From contig OZ241870.1 of assembly GCA_965202875.1 (NCBI GenBank), positions 4,154,001-4,218,000 of the forward strand: DNA of 64,000 nt, read 5' to 3'. Origin of the DNA: HK1 sp965202875 (GTDB lineage Bacteria > Pseudomonadota > Gammaproteobacteria > HK1). Positions 27,612 to 35,758 of the stretch are shown in pieces; position 1 is the first letter of the stretch; each line of letters starts with the position of its first letter. Made by a program: the position numbers and the translations under genes. The notes below the pieces were generated by a model. The model was not told the DNA's origin and ran no database searches. It saw only the letters and a list, made by a program, of their open reading frames with translations.

Positions 27612-27813
27612 CGAGGACGCAACGCACCCGACACCCGTCCGCGCAGCCTTTCCACGTACACGGCGACGGCGGGAAGCTCCGGCATACCGCCACCCTGCCC
27701 GGCTCGTTCCCGCCGGGCCAGCATCGCGCGGTCCGGGCCCGCTCGTCGACTCCGTCCGGGAACGAACCGGGGGCACTACCGCGACAGGCCGGCCCCGCGC
27801 CGGCTACGCGGCC

Positions 27814-28737
27814 TCAGTCGACGCGCCTTGCTCCGAATGCGCCCGTGATGTCGTCGTACTCGAAGACGCCGCCGGCTTCCTCGTGGTTGGAGCCGTAAAA
27901 ACGCCCTCTCATGGTCCCGCGCCCGTGCTCGGAGGTGCCCCTGAACGTTCCTCGATCGGTAATGGGCACGCCCTTCCAGGTGTTCTCGCCGCGTTCGGTT
28001 CCGGCCTTCAGGTCATGGACGCCCGTGAAGGCAACGTCGGCATCCATGGAGTCGAAGTCGACCCTGACTTTGGCGTTCCCCTGGATGACGTTTCCTCGGT
28101 CCTTCCCCTCGTGGTCCATCCCGACCATGACACCGGACCAGACGCCGCTTCCGCCAGACTTGATCGGGCGCGAGTTGGAGCCGATTCCGCTCGACCAGCC
28201 ATGGTATCCCGCGCCTTCCAATGCTTCCGCCGTCGCAGCCAGCTCCCGTACTGCGAAGGCGTTGTACTCCATCCAGCCACCGTAGCTGTACACGTCCAGA
28301 TGAGCGTCTCCCAAATTCAACCTTCCTTTCCCGTCAGAGATCGAAACCCCGCGATACTCCATCACTGCACGGATGTCATCTGGCTGGTGTCTACTCAAGC
28401 CCAGGGTGCGAATGGTGATTTCCAAGCGGCGGTCCTCACCGAAGTCCAGGATGCAAACGTCTTCGCTGCATTTCGGAGTCAACTTCGGGAGACCGAAGGT
28501 ATTGAACACATCGCCCAGATGAAGCGCCCGATTCTCTGACCCTGCGACTTCAACCAGTAGCGCCCCCACCTCGGCCCACACCACCTCACCGGTCTTGTCG
28601 AGCGATGTGCTTCCGGGGAACAGGTCGCGTGCCTTGGCGGGGTCGACATCCCGCAGGGTATCGCCTCCACCGCCGCAGGCGACGAGCAAGGGTGTGACGA
28701 GGCAGGCAAGAACGAGACTGGTTCGGATCCTTGACAT
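27814..28737 (-). CDS. surface lipoprotein with TbpB-like beta-barrel domain
   Basis: The protein has 307 residues with a lipoprotein signal (SLVLACLVTPLLVAC, Cys21). The C-terminal 120 residues form repeated beta strands ending GRFYGSNHEEAGGVFEYDD and GAFGARRVD. This closely matches the end of the TbpB/Slam-dependent lipoprotein barrel (YGPNxEExGG, IxGAFGAK). The middle is not recognised. Proteins with this end often sit on the outer surface and bind host or metal-carrier proteins, but many such domains have no known ligand. No receptor or Slam gene is adjacent. Confidence 0.75.
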   Translation of the reverse strand: MSRIRTSLVLACLVTPLLVACGGGGDTLRDVDPAKARDLFPGSTSLDKTGEVVWAEVGALLVEVAGSENRALHLGDVFNTFGLPKLTPKCSEDVCILDFGEDRRLEITIRTLGLSRHQPDDIRAVMEYRGVSISDGKGRLNLGDAHLDVYSYGGWMEYNAFAVRELAATAEALEGAGYHGWSSGIGSNSRPIKSGGSGVWSGVMVGMDHEGKDRGNVIQGNAKVRVDFDSMDADVAFTGVHDLKAGTERGENTWKGVPITDRGTFRGTSEHGRGTMRGRFYGSNHEEAGGVFEYDDITGAFGARRVD

Positions 28738-28994
28738 GGCTTTCCCTCAGGTGTGGTTGGAGGCTCCCGGTCACGGGGGAGTGCCGGGCCGTACGCATCG
28801 GCACGGAGTCCAATGTCCACCTGCTCGCCCGGGCTTCGAGGAACGGTCCCGTGCCGGACTCGGGCTGCCGTATTCGACGGATCATCCGGTAGAGCGGGCC
28901 CGGTCCGATGCGCTCCGGCCGACGCTCGGGGGAAGGATGGAATGCAAGGGGCCACATGTCAACCGCCGTTCCCCGGCGCTGTCGAGCGTAGGAG

Positions 28995-29139
28995 CGGTTG
29001 CTCCAGTTGGCCGGTTTGCTCGACCGACATCCCAACCCGCTCTCCGCCGGCCAGCGGCAGCGCGTGGCGATGGGCCGCGCCGTCGTCCGAGAGCCCGAGG
29101 TCTTTCTCATCGACGAGCCCCTCTCCGTACTACCGTCGG
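28995..29139 (+). pseudogene. ABC transporter ATPase remnant (MalK/UgpC type)
   Basis: About 48 codons encode LLDRHPNPLSAGQRQRVAMG, then RAVVREPEVFLIDEPLS: the ABC signature (LSGGQ with Ala for the first Gly), the following helix and Walker B. Similarity starts and stops abruptly, so only an internal piece remains. Confidence 0.7.
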
Positions 29140-29444
29140 GATCGGCCGACACGGGATGGATGCGCTGGACATGGCCAGGGTCCAGGCTTGGGCGTCGCCT
29201 CATCGGGAGTCTCCACAGTCATCCGTGTCCGATCCTCATCCGGGCATTGCCATGCGATACATGCCATGTTGCAACCCTGCCGCCAGGACGATCTCCAGCA
29301 CTCGGACATCGGGCACGTCCCCGCTCGCAATCGGGTTCCGGGCCGAACCTGAAGGATGCCGTGGCGTGCCGCTTCAGCCGCCTTGGGCCAGAGTCCCCGA
29401 GGCGCCGTCATCTTTCCAATTGGGTCGGCTTTGCGCGGGGCGTC

Positions 29445-29495
29445 CTTGGGAACGCGGGCGTCTCGCCCGCGTCCGGAGGACTCGCCGTTCCCAGG
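29445..29495. repeat. dispersed repeat R1, short copy
   Basis: CTTGGGAACGCGGGCGTCTC and the complementary right end GTTCCCAGG match the outer parts of the copy at 8852-8966; the interior is shorter. Confidence 0.65.
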
Positions 29496-29697
29496 AAGAG
29501 CGATGGGCATCGACGTCCGGCCGCGAATCGGTCAGCGTGAAATGGCCTTGGGCGCAAGGGGTCGGACATCGGCGGGCACGGGAGAGGGCGCCGGCGTCGA
29601 GGTGTCCGGTGGACCGCGCCGGTACTCCCAGACCGGTGCCCCCATGCCGGTACCCCGATGTGCGCCCGCGCTGCCGCCTCCTTCATTCGGGCCTCCC

Positions 29698-30788
29698 TCA
29701 TTCGGGCGGGATGAGGACGAGCTTTCCGGTGAACGCCTTGGCCAGGAATTCTTCCTGTGCCTGGCGGATCTCGTGCAGGGGGAACGTCTTTGCGACAAGA
29801 GGGCGAATTTCGTCGCGCTCGACGTAGGAGACCAGGTTCTCGAAGACCTCTTCTTCCTGAAAGGTGCAACCGAACAGCGTCAGGTCCTTGAGGTACAGCG
29901 TCCGTACGTCCAGCTCGACCAGCGGGCCGGCGATCGCGCCGGCCGTCGCGTAGCGCCCGCCGCGCCGGAGCGCGTCGAGGAGCCGCGGCCAGGATGCTCC
30001 GGCCACGAGATCGACGACCACGTCGATGCCGTCATGCCCGACCGCGGTGGCGAGGTCGGCGTTCCGGTCCACGACCTCGTCCGCGCCGATGGCGCGCACG
30101 GCATCGGCCTTCGCGGCGCTCGCGACGGCGACGACGTGGGCGCCGCGGCGTTTCGCAAGCTGAACCGCGGCCGATCCGACCCCGCCCGAAGCGCCGGTGA
30201 CGAGCACGCGCTCCGCCCCCACCGAGGCCCGGTGGAGCAGGTTCTCGGCCGTGGAGTAGGCGCACGGGATGGAAGCCAGCTCCGCGTCGGACCAGTCGCA
30301 TCCGACCTTGTACGTTTCGCGGGCGGGCGCCCTGGCGTATTGCGCAAACGCGCCGTCGCATCCGAGCCGAAGGTCCGGCACTCGAACGGGCGGCCCCCGG
30401 CATCGCGCATCATGCTGCGGACGATCACGCGCTCGCCGATGCGGTTCCGGTCCACGCCTTCGCCCACGGCCACGATCCGGCCACAGCAATCGGCGCCCTG
30501 GATGCGGGGAAAGTCCAGCGGGACGCCCATCCAGCTTGCGTCCGCGTCATCGACCGTGTCGAAGCCGTCCGCGCCGCCGGTACCGGTCGCATCGCCGACC
30601 GCCTTGGAATACCACCCGATGCGCGTGTTGACGTCGGTGTTGTTGACGCCCGCGGCGGCCACCTCGATGAGCACTTCACCGGCACGCGGGGCCGGCGTGG
30701 GGACGTCGTCGCGATAGTGCAGCTTGTCCAGTCCGCCATGGCCGACAAGCTGGACGGCGGCCATCCGCGAGGGAATCGTGGAAGTCAT
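29698..30788 (-). pseudogene. zinc-type quinone oxidoreductase, copy 1, one-base deletion
   Basis: This is a near-copy of the intact gene at 51808-52899, one base shorter. Near 30361 it has GTCGCATCCGAG where the intact copy has GTCGCATTCCGAG. The deletion shifts the frame after RPFECRTFGS. The N-terminal GroES-like domain (to about residue 125) and the NAD(P)-binding domain (GASGGVGSAAVQLAKRRGA) are each well preserved in their frames, so the lesion is recent or an assembly artefact. The duplicated block covers about 29556-30858 and 51660-52974. Confidence 0.85.
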
Positions 30789-30928
30789 GTCGGCGCTCCG
30801 AGTCGCTGGAACCTCCCATGCGGCAGGGCCTTCAGCCGGTCGAGCTCGTCCGCGGAGCCCGGAGCCGGCCGCGCGCCATGTGGCGCGGCACCGTTCTGCG
30901 CAGCCCCGGATGGGGTCGAATCGATCAT
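30785..30928 (-). pseudogene. truncated 5-prime copy of the Mod methylase gene
   Basis: The 47-codon frame (MIDSTPSGAAQNGAAPHGAR, then RPAPGSADELDRLKALP) matches the first 35 codons of the methylase starting at 51304 (MIDSTPSGAPP, then GSTEKLERLKALL), then diverges and stops at a TGA overlapping the oxidoreductase ATG (ATGA). It shows that the oxidoreductase block was joined to a methylase leader. Confidence 0.75.
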
Positions 30929-30993
30929 GGCGGAATCATAGGAGGCTCGCATGGAACGGGAAAGGGCCGGAAGTCGCATACGGTGTCGGACAC
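30908..30993. repeat. Mod-leader repeat, copy a
   Basis: About 86 bases with GGATGGGGTCGAATCGATCA, AATCATAGGAGGCTCG and GGGAAAGGGCCGGAAGTCGC. The same block occurs at 51284-51376 (true methylase start) and 51550-51640, with a partial copy at 51635-51695. Confidence 0.75.
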
Positions 30994-31378
30994 GGGCTCC
31001 ATCCGGTTCCGTATTCCCCCGTGCAGCCGGGGGCGGGCGGGGCAACGAGCAAGCCGAACGATCCCGGTCCGGCAGGACGCCGGACCGCACCGGCGTAACG
31101 CCGAACTGCACTTCGCACGTCGGCGAGAGGCGCATGACCCCGGACCGGCCTTGGTTCCAGCGCGACACGTTGGCATGAAATCGCTACATTGGAGACTTCT
31201 CATACGCATTCGGGCAGGCGCGGCGGCGCCGAGGGCGTATCATCGTCACCTGCTTGCCCGGTCGCCCGATGGGCCAAGCGTTGCATGCGCCGGGCTCGCC
31301 GCGCCGGCAACCACAGCCCGCAGCAGGAACCCATCGGGAACCCCTGTCGACAAGTCCACATCAGGAGGGAGTGCCGTC
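30994..31378. other. leader region of the transporter binding protein
   Basis: No gene is seen. From about 31205 to 31400 the sequence is repeated, with small changes, at about 58485-58655 in front of the transporter permease. Shared landmarks are CGGCGCCGAGGGCGTATCAT, GATGGGCCAAGCGTTGCATG and the ribosome site plus start (GGAGGGAGTGCCGTCATG here, GGAGGAAATGCCGTCATG there). Confidence 0.65.
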
Positions 31379-32422
31379 ATGAAACCTGGAAGCCTCGGAA
31401 ACACCATCCGCCGCAGCGCCGTCACCGGACTCGCCGCGGCCACGTCGCTGGCACTGGCCACCGCCGCATCCGCGGCTACCCTGACCGTGTACACCGCGGT
31501 CGAGGCCGAAGACCTCAAGCGCTACGCCGCCCGCTTCAACGAGGACCATCCGGACGTCGAGATCAAATGGGTCCGCGACTCCACCGGCATCGTCACCGCG
31601 AAGCTCCTCGCCGAGAAGGAGAACCCCAAGGCCGACGTCATCTGGGGGCTGGCCGCGACCAGCCTGCTGCTCATGAAGTCGGAAGGCATGCTCCACCCCT
31701 ACCAACCGAAGGGGGTCGAAAAGCTTGATCCGAAGTTCGTCGACAAGGACGATCCTCCGACGTGGACCGGCATGGACGCCTGGGTCGCGGCGGTCTGCGT
31801 GAACACGGTGGAGCAGGAGAAGCACGGATTCCCCACCCCGGCCTCGTGGAAGGACCTCACCAAACCCGAGTACAAGGGCCACGTGGCGATGCCGAACCCG
31901 AACTCCTCCGGCACCGGCTTCCTCGACGTGTCGAGCTGGCTGCAGATGTTCGGTGAGGAAGGCGGCTGGCAGTTCATGGACGCGCTGCACGAGAACATCC
32001 ACCACTACACCCATTCCGGCTCCAAGCCCTGCAAGCAGGCCGCGCGCGGCGAGGTCCCGATCGGCGTCTCGTTCGCGTTCCGGGGCGCGAAGTCGAAGGC
32101 GAAGGGCGCTCCGATCGACATCGTCATCCCCTCCGAAGGCATCGGTTGGGACATGGAGGCCACCGCGATCGTGAAGGGGACGAAGAACCTCGAAGCGGCC
32201 ATGACCCTGGTCGACTGGTCGATCACCGAGAAGGCCAACGAGCTCTACAACGAGGGCTACGCGGTCGTCGCCATCCCGGGTCTCGCGAAGCCGGTGGAGC
32301 ATTTCCCCGAAGGCATCGTCGAGGCGATGATCGACAACGACTTCGAGTTCGCGGCGAACAACCGCCGCCGCATCCTGGCGGAGTGGCAGAAGCGTTACGA
32401 TTCGAAGTCCGAGGCGAAGTAG
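31379..32422 (+). CDS. ABC transporter substrate-binding protein, putative 2-aminoethylphosphonate type
   Basis: The protein has 347 residues from ATG 31379 after AGGAGGGA. A Sec signal (about 1-33, ending ATAASA) precedes a type 2 periplasmic binding fold: LTVYTAVEAEDLKRYAARF, KADVIWGLAATSLLLMKSEG and HVAMPNPNSSGTGFLDVSSW. This is the Fe3+/thiamine/phosphonate class; the overall pattern fits the putative 2-aminoethylphosphonate binding proteins. The ATPase follows at 32698, but the matching permease is 26 kb away at 58881. A strong terminator 180 bases downstream suggests separate control of this abundant subunit. Confidence 0.8.
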   Translation: MKPGSLGNTIRRSAVTGLAAATSLALATAASAATLTVYTAVEAEDLKRYAARFNEDHPDVEIKWVRDSTGIVTAKLLAEKENPKADVIWGLAATSLLLMKSEGMLHPYQPKGVEKLDPKFVDKDDPPTWTGMDAWVAAVCVNTVEQEKHGFPTPASWKDLTKPEYKGHVAMPNPNSSGTGFLDVSSWLQMFGEEGGWQFMDALHENIHHYTHSGSKPCKQAARGEVPIGVSFAFRGAKSKAKGAPIDIVIPSEGIGWDMEATAIVKGTKNLEAAMTLVDWSITEKANELYNEGYAVVAIPGLAKPVEHFPEGIVEAMIDNDFEFAANNRRRILAEWQKRYDSKSEAK

Positions 32423-32601
32423 CGCCTCTGGTCCTTCTGCACGACATGCAGGGCGGGAGCCGGTAGAGCTGCGCAGCCTCGCCGATGCCGGCCGGAGCGG
32501 TCGAAACCACGGTACGGCCGATGGTAGCAGTGTACGGCAACGGCCGATCGTTCCCGGCCCGTACGAGGCTCGACGCCGCCAGGCGCCGCCCGGAGCGTAT
32601 G

Positions 32602-32639
32602 AGGCCGGAGGGATCACCCACCCTCCGGCCTTTCTTTTC
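32602..32639 (+). terminator. Rho-independent terminator after the binding-protein gene
   Basis: A perfect 11-bp stem (AGGCCGGAGGG at 32602-32612, CCCTCCGGCCT at 32621-32631) with an 8-base loop is followed by TTTCTTTT. It separates the binding-protein gene from the ATPase gene. Confidence 0.9.
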
Positions 32640-32697
32640 GCCCCGCCCCGCGTACCATGAGCGGAGACGCCCGCCGGCATCCGCCACTCCCGACGCC

Positions 32698-34173
32698 ATG
32701 TCCCCGGACGCATCCGACTCGCATGGAACGACTCCTTCCCCGGTCGCCGGCGACGCCTCGCCCGGCGCTGACGATTCCGCGCACGCGGGGTCGCAGAGCC
32801 GCCGCACAATGGTCGCGCCCTCGCAAGATCCCCGCCCGCGACCCTATCTGCGGATCGGGCGCCTCACCAAGAAGTTCGGCGGGTTCACCGCGCTCGACGA
32901 CGTCTCGCTCGACGTGTACGAGGGCGAGTTCGTGTGCTTCCTCGGCCCCTCCGGCTGCGGCAAGACCACGCTGCTGCGGGCGATCGCGGGGCTCGACGTC
33001 CAGACCGCGGGCGCCGTCGAGCAGGCGGGCGCCAACATCTCCGCGCTTCCGCCTTCGGAGCGCGACTTCGGGATCGTGTTCCAGTCCTATGCGCTGTTCC
33101 CGAACATGACCGCCGCGCGCAATGTCGCCTACGGACTGGAGAGCCAGGGGCGCTCGCGGGCGGAGATCCGGGATCGGGTGCGGGAGCTGCTGGCGCTGGT
33201 CGGCCTCCCCGACCAGGGAGGCAAGTACCCCGCCCAGCTCTCGGGCGGGCAGCAGCAGCGCATCGCGCTCGCGCGGGCCATCGCGACCTCGCCCGGCCTG
33301 CTGCTGCTCGACGAGCCGCTCTCCGCCCTCGACGCGAAGGTGAGGGCGCGGCTGCGCCACGAGGTGAAGGCGCTGCAACGCCAGCTCGGCGTCACCACCA
33401 TCATGGTCACCCACGACCAGGAAGAGGCGCTGACCATGGCGGATCGCATCGTGGTGATGAACGACGGCGTGATCGAGCAGGCCGGGACCCCGACCGAGAT
33501 CTACCGCGAGCCCGCGAGCATCTTCGTCGCCGACTTCATCGGCGCCATGAACTTCATCGCCGGGGAGGTCACCGGCACCGGGGAGGTCACGGGCGGTAGG
33601 GAGGTCGCGGGCGCCGGCGGTGCGGGGGTCGGGGCCGGAGGGCTCGTCCTCGCCTGCGATACGTCGGGCTTTCCCGGCGGCGCGCGGGTGACCGTCGCGA
33701 TCCGGCCCGAAGACATCGTGCTCGACGGCGGGGACGCCGCCGGGGATACGACCTGGGCCGCGGGGACCGCCGAAGCCGGCGGGGCGACCGGAGCCGTCGG
33801 CGCCGCTGCGACCGCCGAAACCGGCGAGGCTGCCGGAACCACCGGCGCCGCCACGGCCACCGATCGGGGCAACGTCTTCAATCCTGGGAACGGCGTGTCC
33901 CGTGAGGACAGCGTGTCCCGTGGGGACACGGGCGTCCCGCCCGCACGGACCGCCGCGGTCACCGATCGGGGCAGCGTCTTCGAGGCGACGGTCGAGTACC
34001 TGGAATTCCTCGGTTCGTTCGCCCGTGCCGAGCTCAGCAGTCACGGCGGACGCCTGCTGATGGATCTGCCGATCGCGCAGGTCCGGCGCCACGAGATTCG
34101 GGAGCGAAGCACGGTGCGGGCGCTGGTGCCCCGCGACGCGGTACGCATCTACGCCGAAGCGCCGCCTTGGTGA
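32698..34173 (+). CDS. ABC transporter ATP-binding protein, putative 2-aminoethylphosphonate type
   Basis: The protein has 491 residues from ATG 32698 (ATG 32809 is a good alternative). It contains Walker A GPSGCGKT (about 83-90), Q-loop FQSYALFPN, signature LSGGQQQRIALARA (from 181), Walker B LLLLDEPLSALD and the switch HDQEEA. A C-terminal TOBE-like part (VTVAIRPEDIVL, VEYLEFLGSFARAEL) is split by about 130 residues of Ala/Gly/Thr-rich sequence, making it much longer than the usual 350-370. Residues about 395-420 are encoded by dispersed repeat R1. The last two codons and stop lie in a 23-base block also found inside the permease gene. Confidence 0.85.
   Translation: MSPDASDSHGTTPSPVAGDASPGADDSAHAGSQSRRTMVAPSQDPRPRPYLRIGRLTKKFGGFTALDDVSLDVYEGEFVCFLGPSGCGKTTLLRAIAGLDVQTAGAVEQAGANISALPPSERDFGIVFQSYALFPNMTAARNVAYGLESQGRSRAEIRDRVRELLALVGLPDQGGKYPAQLSGGQQQRIALARAIATSPGLLLLDEPLSALDAKVRARLRHEVKALQRQLGVTTIMVTHDQEEALTMADRIVVMNDGVIEQAGTPTEIYREPASIFVADFIGAMNFIAGEVTGTGEVTGGREVAGAGGAGVGAGGLVLACDTSGFPGGARVTVAIRPEDIVLDGGDAAGDTTWAAGTAEAGGATGAVGAAATAETGEAAGTTGAATATDRGNVFNPGNGVSREDSVSRGDTGVPPARTAAVTDRGSVFEATVEYLEFLGSFARAELSSHGGRLLMDLPIAQVRRHEIRERSTVRALVPRDAVRIYAEAPPW
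33858..33981. repeat. in-frame repeat insertion inside the ATPase gene
   Basis: A 22-base direct repeat with one mismatch (33858-33879 and 33960-33981, containing CCGATCGGGGCA) flanks 80 bases. These include R1 sequence (CCTGGGAACGGCGTGTCCC and GGCGTCCCGCCCGC, 33883-33950). Insert plus one flank is 102 bases, exactly 34 codons, so the frame is kept. Confidence 0.75.
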
Positions 34174-34179
34174 TCAGCA

Positions 34180-34543
34180 CCATCGTCCACCACGGTTCCC
34201 GCATGTCCTGCTCCGCCTCGATGACCAACCAGCCCTCGTAGCGGCCGGCCACGACCCGGAGCACGGACAAAACCCACCCCGCCTTCCTCGTCGCCGGGGA
34301 CGGTGAACACGCCGCGCGAGAGCAGTGCGAGCGAGCATCAGGCCGAGACGAGCACCAAGCCGTGCGGGACAAGCGCCGCCCGCAACGCCCGCCGCGGGTC
34401 GTCGGGCATCTTGCGGCCCTTCTCGATCCCCTCGAAGCCGATCTCCGCCGCCTCGTGCAGGCACTGTTCGAGCGGGATGTAATCGCCCAGGGAGAGGTCG
34501 TCGTCGTTGATCTACCCGATGGGTTGACGCCGTAGCGGATCAT
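34180..34543 (-). pseudogene. iolE: myo-inosose-2-dehydratase remnant
   Basis: From ATG 34543 the strand encodes IRYGVNPSG, then after a one-base shift INDDDLSLGDYIPLEQCLHE, AAEIGFEGIEKGRKMPDDPR and ALVPHGLVLVS before an in-frame TGA. The C-terminal signature GVFTVPGDEEGG and, in another frame, VVAGRYEGWLVIEAEQD follows directly. The central two thirds of IolE is deleted. No other inositol gene is present. Its 3-prime end meets the end of the ATPase gene. Confidence 0.8.
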
Positions 34544-34636
34544 TTCACGCGGCCTGCCGCAGGGCGTGCCCGATGTCGAGCAGCGGGCTGCCCTCATGTC
34601 TTGCGCTTTTTATCTTCACCCGTGTTTGTTTGGTTT

Positions 34637-35758
34637 TCAGGCATTGCCTTGAATCACGTCCTCCGCGAGCACGTGGAGTTCATGAAGGAACTCCCGCTGC
34701 CTGACGCCGGGGTCGCCACGCCGTTCCGCCCGCTTCTCCAGTTTTTCGTAACACTTCACCACATCCCGTTTCTTCAGTATCCGCTCGAATTCGTGATTTC
34801 GATCCGATGATGCTTCCCGTGCCTTCCTGCGCGCCGTGTCCAGGTAGAATTTTTCCAGTTCGACGGCATCGTCGACGTCCATCAGCGGTTCCAGCGCAAT
34901 CGTGTTCTGCAAGCGGCCTCGCAGGGCCGGCAGGGCGGACGAGTAGCGCATCAGTGCATCGGGCGTGATCGCGATCATCAGGAAGAGCCGCCGGGGCAGC
35001 GCATCGACAACCGCTCTGAGAGCCGACAGGTACCGGGCGATCGCGGTCGGGCCGAGGACGCCGCCCTGCTTCTCCAACTCGTCGAGCAGCAGGAAGATCC
35101 CGTTCAGGACATCCGCTCTCCCACTCACCTGCACCATGTCCCTGAGGGCGACCGTCTTCGATTCGACCGTGTCGAGCCGGAACTGGACCCCGAGGGTTTG
35201 CCTGTGAACCTTGAGCAGCCGCAGCCCCAGCAACCATTGCATCATCGATTCCAGCACGTTGCCGCCGCCGATGTCGTCATCGTCGAGCTCGATCAGGCGG
35301 TAAAGCGCGGTTCGCATGTCCTGGCTTCGTGCTTCTTCGATGGGCGAGTCGTCTTTTCGCAGGCTCTCGATGAGCCGGACGAGGTGATCCGTCCCCAACT
35401 CTTCGAACAGCCGGCGGGTGGTGCCCTCGAAGGAGGCTTCCGGATCCGCCAGGTAGCGAACCACGTAGTAGCCTTCCCGGTCATTCAGAACGTTTCGGAT
35501 CTCGGACTCGAAATAATTCAGGAAATTGGTCTTGCCGACACCCTGCGTACCTTCCACGACCACGACCTGGGATTTCCGGTCGCGGAAAAAGGAGACGATG
35601 CGACGCTCCGCCTGCTCATCCGCCGGAAGTTCGTAGTGGGGGTTGTCGGAGGTCTGGTTCGACGCCGGAAACGGGTTCGCCAGAACGCCGAACCTCTCGT
35701 ACAGACGTGCCTCGGCGCCCCGGCCGTCAGCCTCACGCAGCCTCTCGCGCAAGCTCAT
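34637..35758 (-). CDS. AAA ATPase of a three-gene cassette
   Basis: The protein has 373 residues from ATG 35758, overlapping the stop of the PIN-protein gene as ATGA. The N-terminus has the LYERFGVLANPFPAS pattern seen in ORC/TniB-like ATPases. It continues with Walker A GTQGVGKT (70-77), Walker B IFLLLDELEK (from 221), sensor-like LFLMIAITPDAL (about 270) and an arginine-rich C-terminal helix. No nuclease or membrane part is seen. It is the last of three genes at 38243-34637 that must be translated together. A role as an ATP-driven sensor or switch for the upstream nuclease is an inference. Confidence 0.75.
   Translation of the reverse strand: MSLRERLREADGRGAEARLYERFGVLANPFPASNQTSDNPHYELPADEQAERRIVSFFRDRKSQVVVVEGTQGVGKTNFLNYFESEIRNVLNDREGYYVVRYLADPEASFEGTTRRLFEELGTDHLVRLIESLRKDDSPIEEARSQDMRTALYRLIELDDDDIGGGNVLESMMQWLLGLRLLKVHRQTLGVQFRLDTVESKTVALRDMVQVSGRADVLNGIFLLLDELEKQGGVLGPTAIARYLSALRAVVDALPRRLFLMIAITPDALMRYSSALPALRGRLQNTIALEPLMDVDDAVELEKFYLDTARRKAREASSDRNHEFERILKKRDVVKCYEKLEKRAERRGDPGVRQREFLHELHVLAEDVIQGNA

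Larger units (their letters stand above)
28738..29697. other. 960-bp stretch of degenerate sequence
   Basis: Holds no intact gene. It contains an ABC-ATPase fragment (28995-29139), dispersed repeat R1 (29445-29495) and, from about 29556, the start of the 1.3-kb duplication that continues through the oxidoreductase copy. Confidence 0.5.

Noticed and set aside
31166..31196. Sigma-54 promoter (TTGGCATGAAATCGCTACA) before the binding-protein leader
   Set aside because: The GG-to-GC spacing is nine instead of ten bases, so the match does not meet the consensus.
30818..31378. 187-codon N-terminal extension of the transporter binding protein
   Set aside because: A proper signal peptide and AGGAGGGA site mark the start at 31379; the upstream part is a leader that recurs at 58485.
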